From Alphaproteobacteria bacterium (lineage in GTDB: Bacteria; Pseudomonadota; Alphaproteobacteria; RF32; CAG-239): a stretch of DNA of 8,107 nt. The notes under the pieces are model-generated. The model made no database searches, was not told where the DNA came from, and saw only the letters and a list, made by a program, of their open reading frames with translations. Below, in pieces: positions 1 to 7,333 of the stretch. The stretch's first letter is position 1. Every line of letters begins with the position of its first letter. The translations under genes and the position numbers were made by a program. The stretch lies in the NCBI GenBank assembly GCA_017557925.1, contig JAFYWO010000110.1, positions 1 to 8,107 on the forward strand, read 5' to 3'.

Positions 1-185
1 TGATGCTGAAAGAAATCTTTATAAGGTATTTTACCTGTATGAACTAGCCATGTTGTATGGATATGCTCTATGGTATCACCATCACTAGACCCACTGTAAA
101 TAACAACCCAAACCAAAAGACATATACAATATAAACAAAACAAACCTAATATTGAATATGATATTTTTTTCATAACATCAGACAT
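1..185 (-). CDS. GT-C type membrane glycosyltransferase-like protein, N-terminal fragment (runs off window edge)
   Basis: Only the first 61 codons are in the window; the gene continues beyond position 1. One hydrophobic segment lies at about residues 11-30, followed by a hydrophilic loop reading GDTIEHIHTTWLV and then GKIPYKDFFQ. This matches residues 46-71 of the adjacent upstream protein, with about 21 of 28 residues identical, so the two are tandem paralogs. In GT-C glycosyltransferases the first periplasmic loop after the first membrane helix carries the catalytic acidic residue, and the Asp/Glu here (D35, D37, E40) sit there. I chose the ATG at 185 because it overlaps the upstream stop as TAATG and is preceded at good spacing by AAGGTGG. 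An in-frame ATG at 173 is the alternative, but it has no obvious ribosome site. It probably lies in the inner membrane and acts on polyprenyl-phosphate-sugar donors, by family analogy only. Confidence 0.75.
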   Translation of the reverse strand, partial: MSDVMKKISYSILGLFCLYCICLLVWVVIYSGSSDGDTIEHIHTTWLVHTGKIPYKDFFQH

Positions 186-1714
186 TAGTAATCCACCTTA
201 AAATATTCCCAACTTTTTGTGTTAGCATCATAACGACAACGACGTTTATTTTGATACTCTTCTTTTAGAATAAATATACCGACAAATATTGATTGCTCAT
301 AATATTTATCTCTTATTTCATCTGACACCAAATGAACAGAAACTTTCTTTTTTTGTTGTCTTAATTTTTCGTGCCAATAAGGTTTTGTATAAATAATTCT
401 AGGCAAGTGTTCTTTTATTGTCTTATTTAAATCGTGTAATGGAGCTATTCCTATTTTGTTACCGATAACGTCTAATTGACCATTTAAGTTCCAATAATAT
501 GTCACGTCTTTAGAAAAAATACCGTATGTTATACCCGAACCATTTATAACAGCATCACAACGATTAGTATTTTCTAAAACATATTTAGGTGTCACATAAC
601 GGTGATACCCTTTTGCTATTTTTACATTATTACAATACACATAAAAACTGTAACAACTAACGGTAGATAAAATTATTAAAACAAGAGCCAAAAGATTACA
701 CTTTTTCAAAACTTTCCACAAAACAGGGCCTGTAAGCAACGCATTAAAAACGTCTAATAAATAGTAATAATGGCGGTCTATTGAAAAATAAAAAAAGCGC
801 TGAACTGCCTCAAGAAGCCACAATATACTGACTATTCTCTTAACCGCATCACCATAAATTAGGAAATATACAGCTCCTGCAAATGCAATAGCGGTAACAC
901 CATAAAAGGCCTTATGAGTCTTTTCAACCAAACCGCCGTATACTTCAGGAATATAGAGGTTAAATATATAATTTGACATCCAATATTTTTCTATCAAATT
1001 ATGATGATATAACCACAGAATAAACACACACACCAAAATAAGAGGTAAGACAGTTGCTTTTATAAAATCTTTTACGGGCATTTTTTTGGTAATTAAGAAA
1101 TACGCTACACTTTCACCAATAGCCAATAAGATAAATACTATTTTCTGCATAAAGAAAAAAGATATTATAAACATTAAAAACGATATGATTAAATCTTTGG
1201 TTTTCTCTTCTTGAATATACGACAAAAAGTAATACAAACCAACAATAAAAGAAAAAACCATATAGTTATCGGGACGAAAATCTTGTCCGCTAAAAATCAC
1301 ATACGAAGGAAAAACCGATGCAACACTCATAATTGAGGCCATCCAGTTATCAGATACAAAACGTTTTACAATCAAACCTACAAATAAAAGATTTAACATT
1401 AAAATTAAAGTAGATGTAACTCTAACCACATCAAAAACAATTATATCATAAGCAAACACACCCATAACCGGAGCAAATAAATACCACAACAAAGGATTAT
1501 GATGTTGAAAAAAATCTTTATAAGGTATTTTACCTTGAAAAACCAGCCAAGATGAATGTAAATGTTCAATATCATCACCTGTTTTAGGTTGATTTTCAAT
1601 CAGTACCCAAAATGCCCAAAAAACACCTACTATTATTTGTAAAATAAAAAACCATTTAGCTAAAGATACAAGTTTAGGGCTTTCTTTAAATATAAATCTC
1701 TTTAATGCAAACAT
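185..1714 (-). CDS. Polytopic GT-C fold glycosyltransferase-like membrane protein
   Basis: A 509-residue inner-membrane protein with about ten hydrophobic segments (roughly 17-39, 73-90, 97-116, 128-143, 151-166, 174-207, 221-237, 272-287, 295-310, 340-360) and a soluble C-terminal domain (about 361-509), probably periplasmic. The first loop has the acidic motif GDDIEHLHSSW (D47, D48, E50), followed by a basic-aromatic stretch KDFFQHHNPLLWY. A later loop has FRPDN (146-150) and a further motif is DRHYYYLLD (313-321). This layout is typical of the GT39/ArnT-like GT-C superfamily, which transfers sugars from lipid-phosphate donors to surface glycans or proteins. Donor and acceptor cannot be read from sequence. 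The ATG at 1714 has GGAG seven bases upstream. It is followed by a paralog sharing its stop as TAATG, so the two are probably translationally coupled. No convincing private promoter is seen, and some transcription may read through from the TPR gene. Confidence 0.8.
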   Translation of the reverse strand: MFALKRFIFKESPKLVSLAKWFFILQIIVGVFWAFWVLIENQPKTGDDIEHLHSSWLVFQGKIPYKDFFQHHNPLLWYLFAPVMGVFAYDIIVFDVVRVTSTLILMLNLLFVGLIVKRFVSDNWMASIMSVASVFPSYVIFSGQDFRPDNYMVFSFIVGLYYFLSYIQEEKTKDLIISFLMFIISFFFMQKIVFILLAIGESVAYFLITKKMPVKDFIKATVLPLILVCVFILWLYHHNLIEKYWMSNYIFNLYIPEVYGGLVEKTHKAFYGVTAIAFAGAVYFLIYGDAVKRIVSILWLLEAVQRFFYFSIDRHYYYLLDVFNALLTGPVLWKVLKKCNLLALVLIILSTVSCYSFYVYCNNVKIAKGYHRYVTPKYVLENTNRCDAVINGSGITYGIFSKDVTYYWNLNGQLDVIGNKIGIAPLHDLNKTIKEHLPRIIYTKPYWHEKLRQQKKKVSVHLVSDEIRDKYYEQSIFVGIFILKEEYQNKRRCRYDANTKSWEYFKVDY

Positions 1715-1751
1715 ATTTGCTCTCCACTTTTTAATGATATTTTACCATAAC

Positions 1752-1776
1752 AAAAAAGGATATACATTGTATACCC
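1752..1776 (-). terminator. Probable weak intrinsic terminator after the TPR gene
   Basis: Read on the minus strand, GGG-TATAC-AAT-GTATA-TCC forms a hairpin: a 5-bp TATAC/GTATA stem, a mismatch and two outer G-C pairs. It is followed directly by six T residues. It begins about 35 bases past the stop codon of the TPR gene. The AU-rich stem is weak, so termination may be partial and may allow read-through into the glycosyltransferase-like genes. Confidence 0.4.
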
Positions 1777-1811
1777 TTATTTTACGAATACTCACAACTC
1801 TATGAGATTTT

Positions 1812-2771
1812 TTATTCTTCACCCTCTGTATCATCCTTTAAGTCTGCAGGAATAACGTCAGGCAAAATACCTATTGCTTTTTTGCGTTTTAATTTATTCA
1901 CAAACTTAATAGAACGTTGAGCATCCCATTTCTTCTTACCTTGCTCACGTTGGAAGATGTGTTTATATATTTCCAAAGCTTGGTCAAACTCAGAAAGTTT
2001 AGTCAAACAAGATGCCAAACCATCATAAAGCTTATGATGATAACGACCATCAACCAAATTTTTTGCCTTATTGTAACACTTCAAAGCATCTTTAAATTTA
2101 AAGGTTTTTTGATAAACATAACCAATACTAATCCAAGCTTGAATTTCTGTATTATCTATACTTAAAATTTTTGTAAAACATTTTAGAGCAGATTCATTAT
2201 CATTCATCAACTGATAAGTAACACCTATTCCATTCCACGCCTTAACGTTAGTCTTATCTGCCGCCAATACTTTTTTGAAATAAGCTATCGCACGTTCATA
2301 TTGCTCCAACTTTTGAAGTGTTACGGCAATACTTAACAATGTTTGAGGATGCTTATTATCTATTTGATACGCCTGTTGTAAAACATCTAAAGCTTCTTTG
2401 TATTGATATAAGTGTTGTAAAGCAATAGCCTTACCATTCAGAGCTTCTAAAGAGGTCGGATCAATAGCAAATGCCTGCTCAAAACAATTTATAGCCTCTT
2501 GACAAAGACCACGTTTACTAAACGTTACGCCTTTGTTATTTAAAACCTCAACCGATTTAGGGTTTATCGCCAATGCTTTATCAAAACATTCTACAGCCTC
2601 GGTATATTTACCCATTAACTGAAAAGCAAATCCTTTTGAACTTATTGCACGCCAAGCATCCGGTTGCTCTCTTAAAAATTCATCAAATTGAGCAATTGCC
2701 TCTACATACTGTCCGGAATCCAAAAGCTCCTGCCCTCTTTTATAGGCATTATTCTCACTTAACTTAACCAT
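1812..2771 (-). CDS. Cytoplasmic tetratricopeptide-repeat (TPR) protein
   Basis: A 319-residue protein with about eight consecutive TPR units of 34 residues, from about residue 5 to 276. TPR signature positions are clear, for example KGFAFQLMGKYTEAVECFDKAL (46-67), with the Gly/Ala and Tyr spacing and the NP/DP turn at 70-71 and 104-105. There is no signal peptide or membrane segment, so it is expected in the cytoplasm as a protein-protein interaction scaffold. A basic stretch (about 279-298, rich in Lys/Arg) and an acidic tail (DDTEGEE) end the protein. TPR arrays next to glycosyltransferase-like genes are common, but no partner can be named here. The ATG at 2771 has only a weak GAG-type ribosome site. 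A consensus promoter lies about 45 bases upstream and a probable terminator follows, so it may be monocistronic or lead the downstream pair. Confidence 0.85.
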   Translation of the reverse strand: MVKLSENNAYKRGQELLDSGQYVEAIAQFDEFLREQPDAWRAISSKGFAFQLMGKYTEAVECFDKALAINPKSVEVLNNKGVTFSKRGLCQEAINCFEQAFAIDPTSLEALNGKAIALQHLYQYKEALDVLQQAYQIDNKHPQTLLSIAVTLQKLEQYERAIAYFKKVLAADKTNVKAWNGIGVTYQLMNDNESALKCFTKILSIDNTEIQAWISIGYVYQKTFKFKDALKCYNKAKNLVDGRYHHKLYDGLASCLTKLSEFDQALEIYKHIFQREQGKKKWDAQRSIKFVNKLKRKKAIGILPDVIPADLKDDTEGEE

Positions 2772-2813
2772 ACTTTTTCTCTACATAGTTTTACAAAATA
2801 ATTAGACTCCTTT

Positions 2814-2843
2814 ATTATATGAAAATATTTTTCATTTTGTCAA
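2814..2843 (-). promoter_or_regulatory. Consensus sigma70-type promoter for the TPR gene
   Basis: Read on the minus strand, a perfect TTGACA (-35, 2838-2843) is followed by an 18-bp spacer and a perfect TATAAT (-10, 2814-2819). Transcription would start near 2807, leaving a leader of about 35 bases before the TPR start codon. An AAGGAG directly after the -10 has no usable start codon behind it. Confidence 0.8.
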
Positions 2844-2888
2844 GACAAAAATATTGGAGAATCCATTTTAAAGCTAAGAAAACTTTTA

Positions 2889-2917
2889 TTGACAAACACT
2901 GATTTTCATTATATATT
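2889..2917 (+). promoter_or_regulatory. Sigma70-type promoter for the first large repeat protein
   Basis: TTGACA (2889-2894), a 17-bp spacer and TATATT (2912-2917) give a near-consensus promoter pointing at the gene starting at 2966, with a start expected near 2924. It is divergent from the TPR promoter; the two -35 boxes are about 45 bases apart. The -35 region is nearly identical to the one before the second repeat gene (2884-2903 against 4839-4858, 18 of 20 bases). Confidence 0.75.
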
Positions 2918-2965
2918 TTCGGCGTTATGGTATAAATTATGTTGAACAATTAAATAAATATTATT

Positions 2966-4762
2966 ATGAAAAAAGAAGAAAAATTGTGGTTTAAAAAGCT
3001 CAAATTCCTTTTTGGGTTAAGTATTTCAGAATCAAAAGAAGTTGATTTGGTTAAGTATTCATCTCTATCTTATTTCAAAAGAAAAGCTAAAGAAAATCTT
3101 AAAAACTTTAATTTTTTTGAGGATACGGAAGCATACAGGCTTTTGCTCCTTGACGAAAACAACAAGAAGTTCAAGGCGTATATGAAAATAATCGGCAAGG
3201 TTATTCATTACAATCCTTTTGTGTCTTATTTATGTAAAAACGGCAGTAAAGAACAAATCTTAAACACTCCTACAAATTATGAATTTGTCAGCGAGGACGT
3301 ATGTACTTTGGCTAATAGGTTTGATGATGATTTCGTTGAACAGTTTCTTAAGACCAGAAAAAGCAGATATCCCTATTCATTGATAAGAGAACTGATAAAT
3401 AAAGGTTACGAAAAGTCACTTTTAATTTGGTTTGACAAGTGGATTAAGGGCGACAACCTTACTTCATTATACTATTTTGAAGATGATATTTGCAACTGCA
3501 ACCTTCCAAAATTAAGAGAATTGTTTTTATCATCTAATAAATTTGGCAATTATACAAAAAAATATATAGCCAGATCTAAAGATAAGGAAAGAATTAAGCA
3601 ACTTTTGGAAAATTTTGAATTTAGTTTAGACCTGTATCAGGAATTACTAGACACTCAGGATGCAGAGATACAAATGCTTACGGTAAAACAATTTTTAAAA
3701 TTAAAAATTAACAATCGTAACTTTGTGTCAAAGCTAATCTTAACCGGTAACGTTAAGGCTATTACGGAATACATCAGTTCAAATGTATTAGATAAAGACT
3801 TAGAGCTTCTTTTAGTTAAGAATTTAGACGAAGATATGATAAGACATTATCTGGAAAAAAATGATAAGGTTTTATACCTATCTAATGAGTCTATGCAGTA
3901 TATTTTTGACCATAAGAGCGTTAGTTTGCAAGAATTTATCTTCCATAAATTCGGCTATCCGTATGAGTTAGAACGAAAACTGCTCAAAAGCAAAGACAAC
4001 AGTGCAATAGAAAAATACATTAAAGATGTAGAACTATTCTCGCAAAATGAGTATTTGCTTTTGAAATTTGCTTGTGAAGATATTGTATTTGATTACATTT
4101 CCCGTTATGGACTTTGTGAAAGCGCTGAAGTTTATTTGATAAAATACTCTAGCCCTGATACTATCAAGCGTTATCTTACACTTTTAAGCCAAAAAGAGAA
4201 TACAAACGAAAAGCTTTTGCATAAAGAAGCCTTAATTACCTTTGTATTAAGTGGTGAGGTAGAAGATATTATCTCTTATATTAAGAGCAACAATATACTT
4301 CTTAGCAATGTAATTTGGTATTTTCTCTTAAGAGGTGATGAAAAGCTGATAGAATTCGGCAAAGATGCTATAACGACGACAATTTTGGAAAACATTGCCA
4401 AAGATGCCTCAAGTGAGCAACTTATCAGACTTTTTAACAACAAGCATATAGTCTTTAACGATATTGCTCAATGCAATTTCTGCAAAAGACCGGTTATTAT
4501 GCTTTGTGATGAAAATTCAAGAGAAGGTTTTCCGCCTATTATTCATTTCATCCAAAAAAGTCCTCTTTGCCCGAATGCGCAAAAGTTATTATTTGAAGAC
4601 AATCTTTGCAACAAAGATGTAATTAGGTCATACATATCTTTATATCCGTTGGATACAAGTGTAGAATATCTTCTTTGCAAGCCTATTTTTGCTGATATAC
4701 TTGAGGAGTATATAGAAAAATATCCTATAGCAGAGAAACTTTTGACAAAACACATTATCTAA
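2966..4762 (+). CDS. Large helical-repeat protein of unknown function (paralog 1)
   Basis: I do not recognise a named family. The 598-residue product has no signal peptide or clear membrane helix and is rich in Leu, Lys, Glu and Tyr. From about residue 250 onward it shows degenerate units of roughly 24 residues with the pattern (A/E)xxLLxKxxxxDxIxxYIxxxxL. Examples are 253-275 (FVSKLILTGNVKAITEYISS), 279-299, 335-356, 361-382, 386-405 and 565-587. This predicts an alpha-helical solenoid, the kind of fold used for protein-protein binding. I recall similar LI..G....I..YI.RY.L repeats in gut-bacterial hypothetical proteins, but that is memory, not a search. A Cys cluster (C503, C506, C514) has no counterpart in the paralog. 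It has its own promoter and a strong terminator, but no Shine-Dalgarno site before the ATG, only an AT-rich leader. Confidence 0.85.
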   Translation: MKKEEKLWFKKLKFLFGLSISESKEVDLVKYSSLSYFKRKAKENLKNFNFFEDTEAYRLLLLDENNKKFKAYMKIIGKVIHYNPFVSYLCKNGSKEQILNTPTNYEFVSEDVCTLANRFDDDFVEQFLKTRKSRYPYSLIRELINKGYEKSLLIWFDKWIKGDNLTSLYYFEDDICNCNLPKLRELFLSSNKFGNYTKKYIARSKDKERIKQLLENFEFSLDLYQELLDTQDAEIQMLTVKQFLKLKINNRNFVSKLILTGNVKAITEYISSNVLDKDLELLLVKNLDEDMIRHYLEKNDKVLYLSNESMQYIFDHKSVSLQEFIFHKFGYPYELERKLLKSKDNSAIEKYIKDVELFSQNEYLLLKFACEDIVFDYISRYGLCESAEVYLIKYSSPDTIKRYLTLLSQKENTNEKLLHKEALITFVLSGEVEDIISYIKSNNILLSNVIWYFLLRGDEKLIEFGKDAITTTILENIAKDASSEQLIRLFNNKHIVFNDIAQCNFCKRPVIMLCDENSREGFPPIIHFIQKSPLCPNAQKLLFEDNLCNKDVIRSYISLYPLDTSVEYLLCKPIFADILEEYIEKYPIAEKLLTKHII

Positions 4763-4812
4763 AGATTAAAGTATATGTCAAGAAAGTGAAACAAATTCAC
4801 ACTCTATGTCTT

Positions 4813-4842
4813 AAAACTAGCCCTCAAACGGGCTAGTTTTTT
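4813..4842 (+). terminator. Intrinsic terminator of the first large repeat gene
   Basis: AAAACTAGCCC (4813-4823) pairs perfectly with GGGCTAGTTTT (4830-4840) around a 6-base loop, and the T-run continues to 4842. It begins 50 bases after the stop codon at 4762. The following promoter's -35 starts just two bases beyond it, so the two repeat genes are insulated from each other. Confidence 0.92.
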
Positions 4843-4843
4843 A

Positions 4844-4872
4844 TTGACAAAAATTGATGATGGTTTTACCTT
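4844..4872 (+). promoter_or_regulatory. Probable promoter of the second large repeat gene, with an overlapping small palindrome
   Basis: A perfect TTGACA lies at 4844-4849. At the usual 17-bp spacing the -10 position (4867-4872) holds TACCTT, a poor match to TATAAT. That position lies inside the palindrome TTACC-TTAAC-GGTAA (4866-4880). The flanking bases around the -35 match the first repeat gene's promoter at 18 of 20 positions. A regulator binding the palindrome is possible but not shown. Confidence 0.45.
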
Positions 4873-4922
4873 AACGGTAATTAAATTAAGTTTATGTTTG
4901 TATTACTTTAAAATTTATAATT

Positions 4923-6734
4923 ATGATTGTGAAAAAAACAAGACCTAAAGGTTCTTCAACATCTTCACAGGTGTTTTGGTTTTGGCTAAAAGCCGGTAAC
5001 CATAAAATTGATAAAGAGCACCATTATAATATGCTCATGGGAATTGGTTGTAAAGATAGAACACTAAAACGTTTTATCAACGCTAATTATTGCTTTGATG
5101 AAAAATCGGTTGTTGAAGCTATTATTGACAGTCAAAAGCAAAAAAAATCTATTTTAGATAAAGATTTTTTGGTTCAGCACCTTACAAAACATTATGCATA
5201 CGGCGTTGATGTGCAAAATGAAATTGCTAAAATCAAGGGCATTAAATGGATGATTGAAAAAGGATTTATACTTGAAGAGTGCTTTATCAGAAGTTATCTG
5301 AAAAATGCCAACCAAGCTTTATTAAAATCGCTTATTCCATACGTTCAATATCTTGCAAATGCTGAAAAGGATGTTTTTGAATGCGGTTATGCACCATTGG
5401 TTATTCAGTATCTAAAAGTCGTAAGACCGGTAAAAGAAAGTAATGTTTGTAGACTGTTGTCATTTAATGATGCCAGCGTTTACAACGCATTATTTGATCA
5501 TCATTCACACAAGGTGACAAACAAGCTTATTGCAGAAATTCTGACTAACAAATCGGATGATATTGTTTATGAGCTTGTAAAGTTTGTAAGACTTAATGCC
5601 GAGCAAGAAATTTTATTGATTAAGCGCAACAATTTCTTTTTGTTGAAAACGCAACTTGATAATTTCGGCAATGTTATGTGCAAAGAAAGTATTGATTACT
5701 TATCTAAAAACGCAAGTAATCAGATGTTCAAAGACTTTGCATCTTGTGACAAAATAGAAGTTTTCAACGGCAATTATCCTGATAGTTTTTATGAGCGCTT
5801 GTTTAAGCTTAATGACAAGAAATTGTTAAAAAGTTTTATAAGTTCCTCTTATCTTCCGACCATTTTTGAGGAAGAGTTATTAAAACTTAATGATAAAGAG
5901 TTGATTAAAGAGTATTTTGGTGATGAAAAACAAGTTTACAGCAATAAGTCTGCTATTCATATTTTAAGAGATGGCACTAAAGACAAAATTGATGATTTAC
6001 TTGAAAGCGATTATTCAATCGGTTTTTATGGCGAAGCTTGGTTGTTTAAGTCCGGCCTTAATGATTACATAAGCCGTTACTTAAAAAACAGAGTTCCGAC
6101 CGGTTTTGGCGAAGCTTGTTTGATAAAATTTGCAGACAAGAAAATTGTTATTAAATGGCTTAGTGACGAGGTTATACTGCGTGATTTGTCTTTTATTGCA
6201 GCAATGGAAAGAAAAGATGATGACATTATCAAACGAATAATGGAGTTAATGCCCGGTTTTTATGAAGAAGAACAGAATTTGGAAGCGCTTATGCTCCACG
6301 GCTCTTGTGATGTTATTTCTCATTTTTTTGAAAATTTAGAAGAAAGTGAGTATCTGAATACGAGCTTTGAGGTAAGCGAAGATGTAGCACGCCAAATCTT
6401 CTCTACTCGTGATAAAGAAGTGCAAGAACTCTTTGTCAACTGGTTTGATATTGATGACAGTAACGAACTTTGTAACGCACTGGTAAAATTCGCCCATAAG
6501 GATATTGTTATTAAAAAGCTTAATGACAATGAATTTTCTTTTGATGTAGAAAGTTTATTTAAGCGTAGTGACCTTGACAGGGACATTATAGCAACATACC
6601 TTAAGCATAACGAATTATCCGACGGTTACGAAGAATTTGCTCTCTTACTTACTTTGGATGAGGATATGGTTTTGAAATACCAAGAAGAAGTTGGTTTTGA
6701 CTGTATTGATGACGATATTCTTGACGAAGGGTAA
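4923..6734 (+). CDS. Large helical-repeat protein of unknown function (paralog 2)
   Basis: A 603-residue soluble protein of the same architecture as the gene before it and of almost the same length. Repeat units with LLKLNDKxLIKxY-type cores are visible at 291-307 and 317-331, with looser copies at about 396-413, 543-560 and 571-587. These again predict a helical solenoid. The first ten residues are basic (KK, R, K) and the tail is strongly acidic (DDDILDEG). No catalytic motif, signal peptide or transmembrane helix is apparent. The ATG at 4923 has no Shine-Dalgarno site; an in-frame GTG two codons later is an alternative start. The gene is transcribed alone, between the terminator at 4813-4842 and the one at 6738-6769. 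Sequence identity with the neighbour is low by eye, but length, repeat style, promoter and leader all point to an old duplication. Confidence 0.85.
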   Translation: MIVKKTRPKGSSTSSQVFWFWLKAGNHKIDKEHHYNMLMGIGCKDRTLKRFINANYCFDEKSVVEAIIDSQKQKKSILDKDFLVQHLTKHYAYGVDVQNEIAKIKGIKWMIEKGFILEECFIRSYLKNANQALLKSLIPYVQYLANAEKDVFECGYAPLVIQYLKVVRPVKESNVCRLLSFNDASVYNALFDHHSHKVTNKLIAEILTNKSDDIVYELVKFVRLNAEQEILLIKRNNFFLLKTQLDNFGNVMCKESIDYLSKNASNQMFKDFASCDKIEVFNGNYPDSFYERLFKLNDKKLLKSFISSSYLPTIFEEELLKLNDKELIKEYFGDEKQVYSNKSAIHILRDGTKDKIDDLLESDYSIGFYGEAWLFKSGLNDYISRYLKNRVPTGFGEACLIKFADKKIVIKWLSDEVILRDLSFIAAMERKDDDIIKRIMELMPGFYEEEQNLEALMLHGSCDVISHFFENLEESEYLNTSFEVSEDVARQIFSTRDKEVQELFVNWFDIDDSNELCNALVKFAHKDIVIKKLNDNEFSFDVESLFKRSDLDRDIIATYLKHNELSDGYEEFALLLTLDEDMVLKYQEEVGFDCIDDDILDEG

Positions 6735-6737
6735 AAT

Positions 6738-6769
6738 AAAAACCTCTGCTTTAAGCAGAGGTTTTTTTG
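6738..6769. terminator. Bidirectional intrinsic terminator between convergent genes
   Basis: AACCTCTGC (6741-6749) and GCAGAGGTT (6755-6763) form a perfect 9-bp stem around TTTAA. T7 follows on the plus strand and TTTATTTTA on the minus strand. It lies between the plus-strand stop at 6734 and the minus-strand stop at 6779, so it can end both transcripts. Confidence 0.92.
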
Positions 6770-6778
6770 TTATTAGAA

Positions 6779-7324
6779 TCAAAGATTTGACAAAACTTCG
6801 AGGCATTCTTTTCCCTTTTTAATCATTTGATTGAATCTTTCATTATAAAATTCTATACTCATATCTCTAACCCCTTTTTCCATATATTTATTGAGTTCAT
6901 CTCTATTAAATTCTTTTCTATATTTTCTTTTCATATTTGTAATTCCATTATTAATATTATCTTTAATATCATTACTATTTGCTAACACAGTTCCTGCATA
7001 TAGGACTCCCAGACAATAATATGATTGCGTTATCTTTGCCGATTGCATAGTATTTGTTTTATCACTACTGGTATTACTTTCACTATCATTTGAGGTTATT
7101 GTTGGGTTTTGGATAATTCTATCTAATCTTTCATAATCATATTCTACTTTATTCTCTGCTACAATATAAAAAAATGCCCCAAGCAAGGCAGATATCCCTA
7201 TCCAAATATAAATAAATAGACTTACATAATTTGCTGCTATCTCTCTGATTTCTTCATCATCTACAATAAGAAGAACTACAATACACAATAACAGTGGAAA
7301 CAAAATACATGCTGCTACAACCAT
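6779..7324 (-). CDS. Small two-helix membrane protein of unknown function
   Basis: A 181-residue protein I cannot assign. It has two transmembrane segments (about 2-21 and 32-55), separated by a short acidic loop (DDEEIREIA). A Ser/Thr/Asn-rich linker (about 75-96) follows, and then a mostly helical, charged C-terminal domain (about 97-181) that begins with the less polar stretch SYYCLGVLYAGTVLA. By charge it probably sits in the inner membrane with the C-terminal domain in the cytoplasm. The ATG at 7324 has a full AGGAGG seven bases upstream, which overlaps the TAG stop of the preceding gene. The nine-base gap and shared ribosome site indicate a two-gene operon with the protein at 7334-7642. 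It is the last gene before the convergent terminator. Expression may depend on the orientation of the inverted-repeat element upstream of the operon. Roles such as a membrane effector, toxin or surface factor are all speculation. Confidence 0.8.
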   Translation of the reverse strand: MVVAACILFPLLLCIVVLLIVDDEEIREIAANYVSLFIYIWIGISALLGAFFYIVAENKVEYDYERLDRIIQNPTITSNDSESNTSSDKTNTMQSAKITQSYYCLGVLYAGTVLANSNDIKDNINNGITNMKRKYRKEFNRDELNKYMEKGVRDMSIEFYNERFNQMIKKGKECLEVLSNL

Positions 7325-7333
7325 TTTAACCTC

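Noticed and set aside
1917..2165. Plus-strand open frame of 82 codons
   Set aside because: It lies antisense inside the well-supported TPR gene, has no ribosome site or promoter, and gives an implausible low-complexity product. The same applies to antisense frames at 2573-2767, 4543-4755 and 6320-6586.
3465..4510. Cysteine pairs in the first repeat protein (C176/C178 and C503/C506/C514) as a zinc site
   Set aside because: The ligand pattern does not complete a recognisable zinc motif and the paralog has no counterpart.
4916..4921. TATAAT directly before the ATG of the second repeat gene
   Set aside because: It would start transcription inside the coding region and has no -35 partner. It is expected by chance in such AT-rich DNA.
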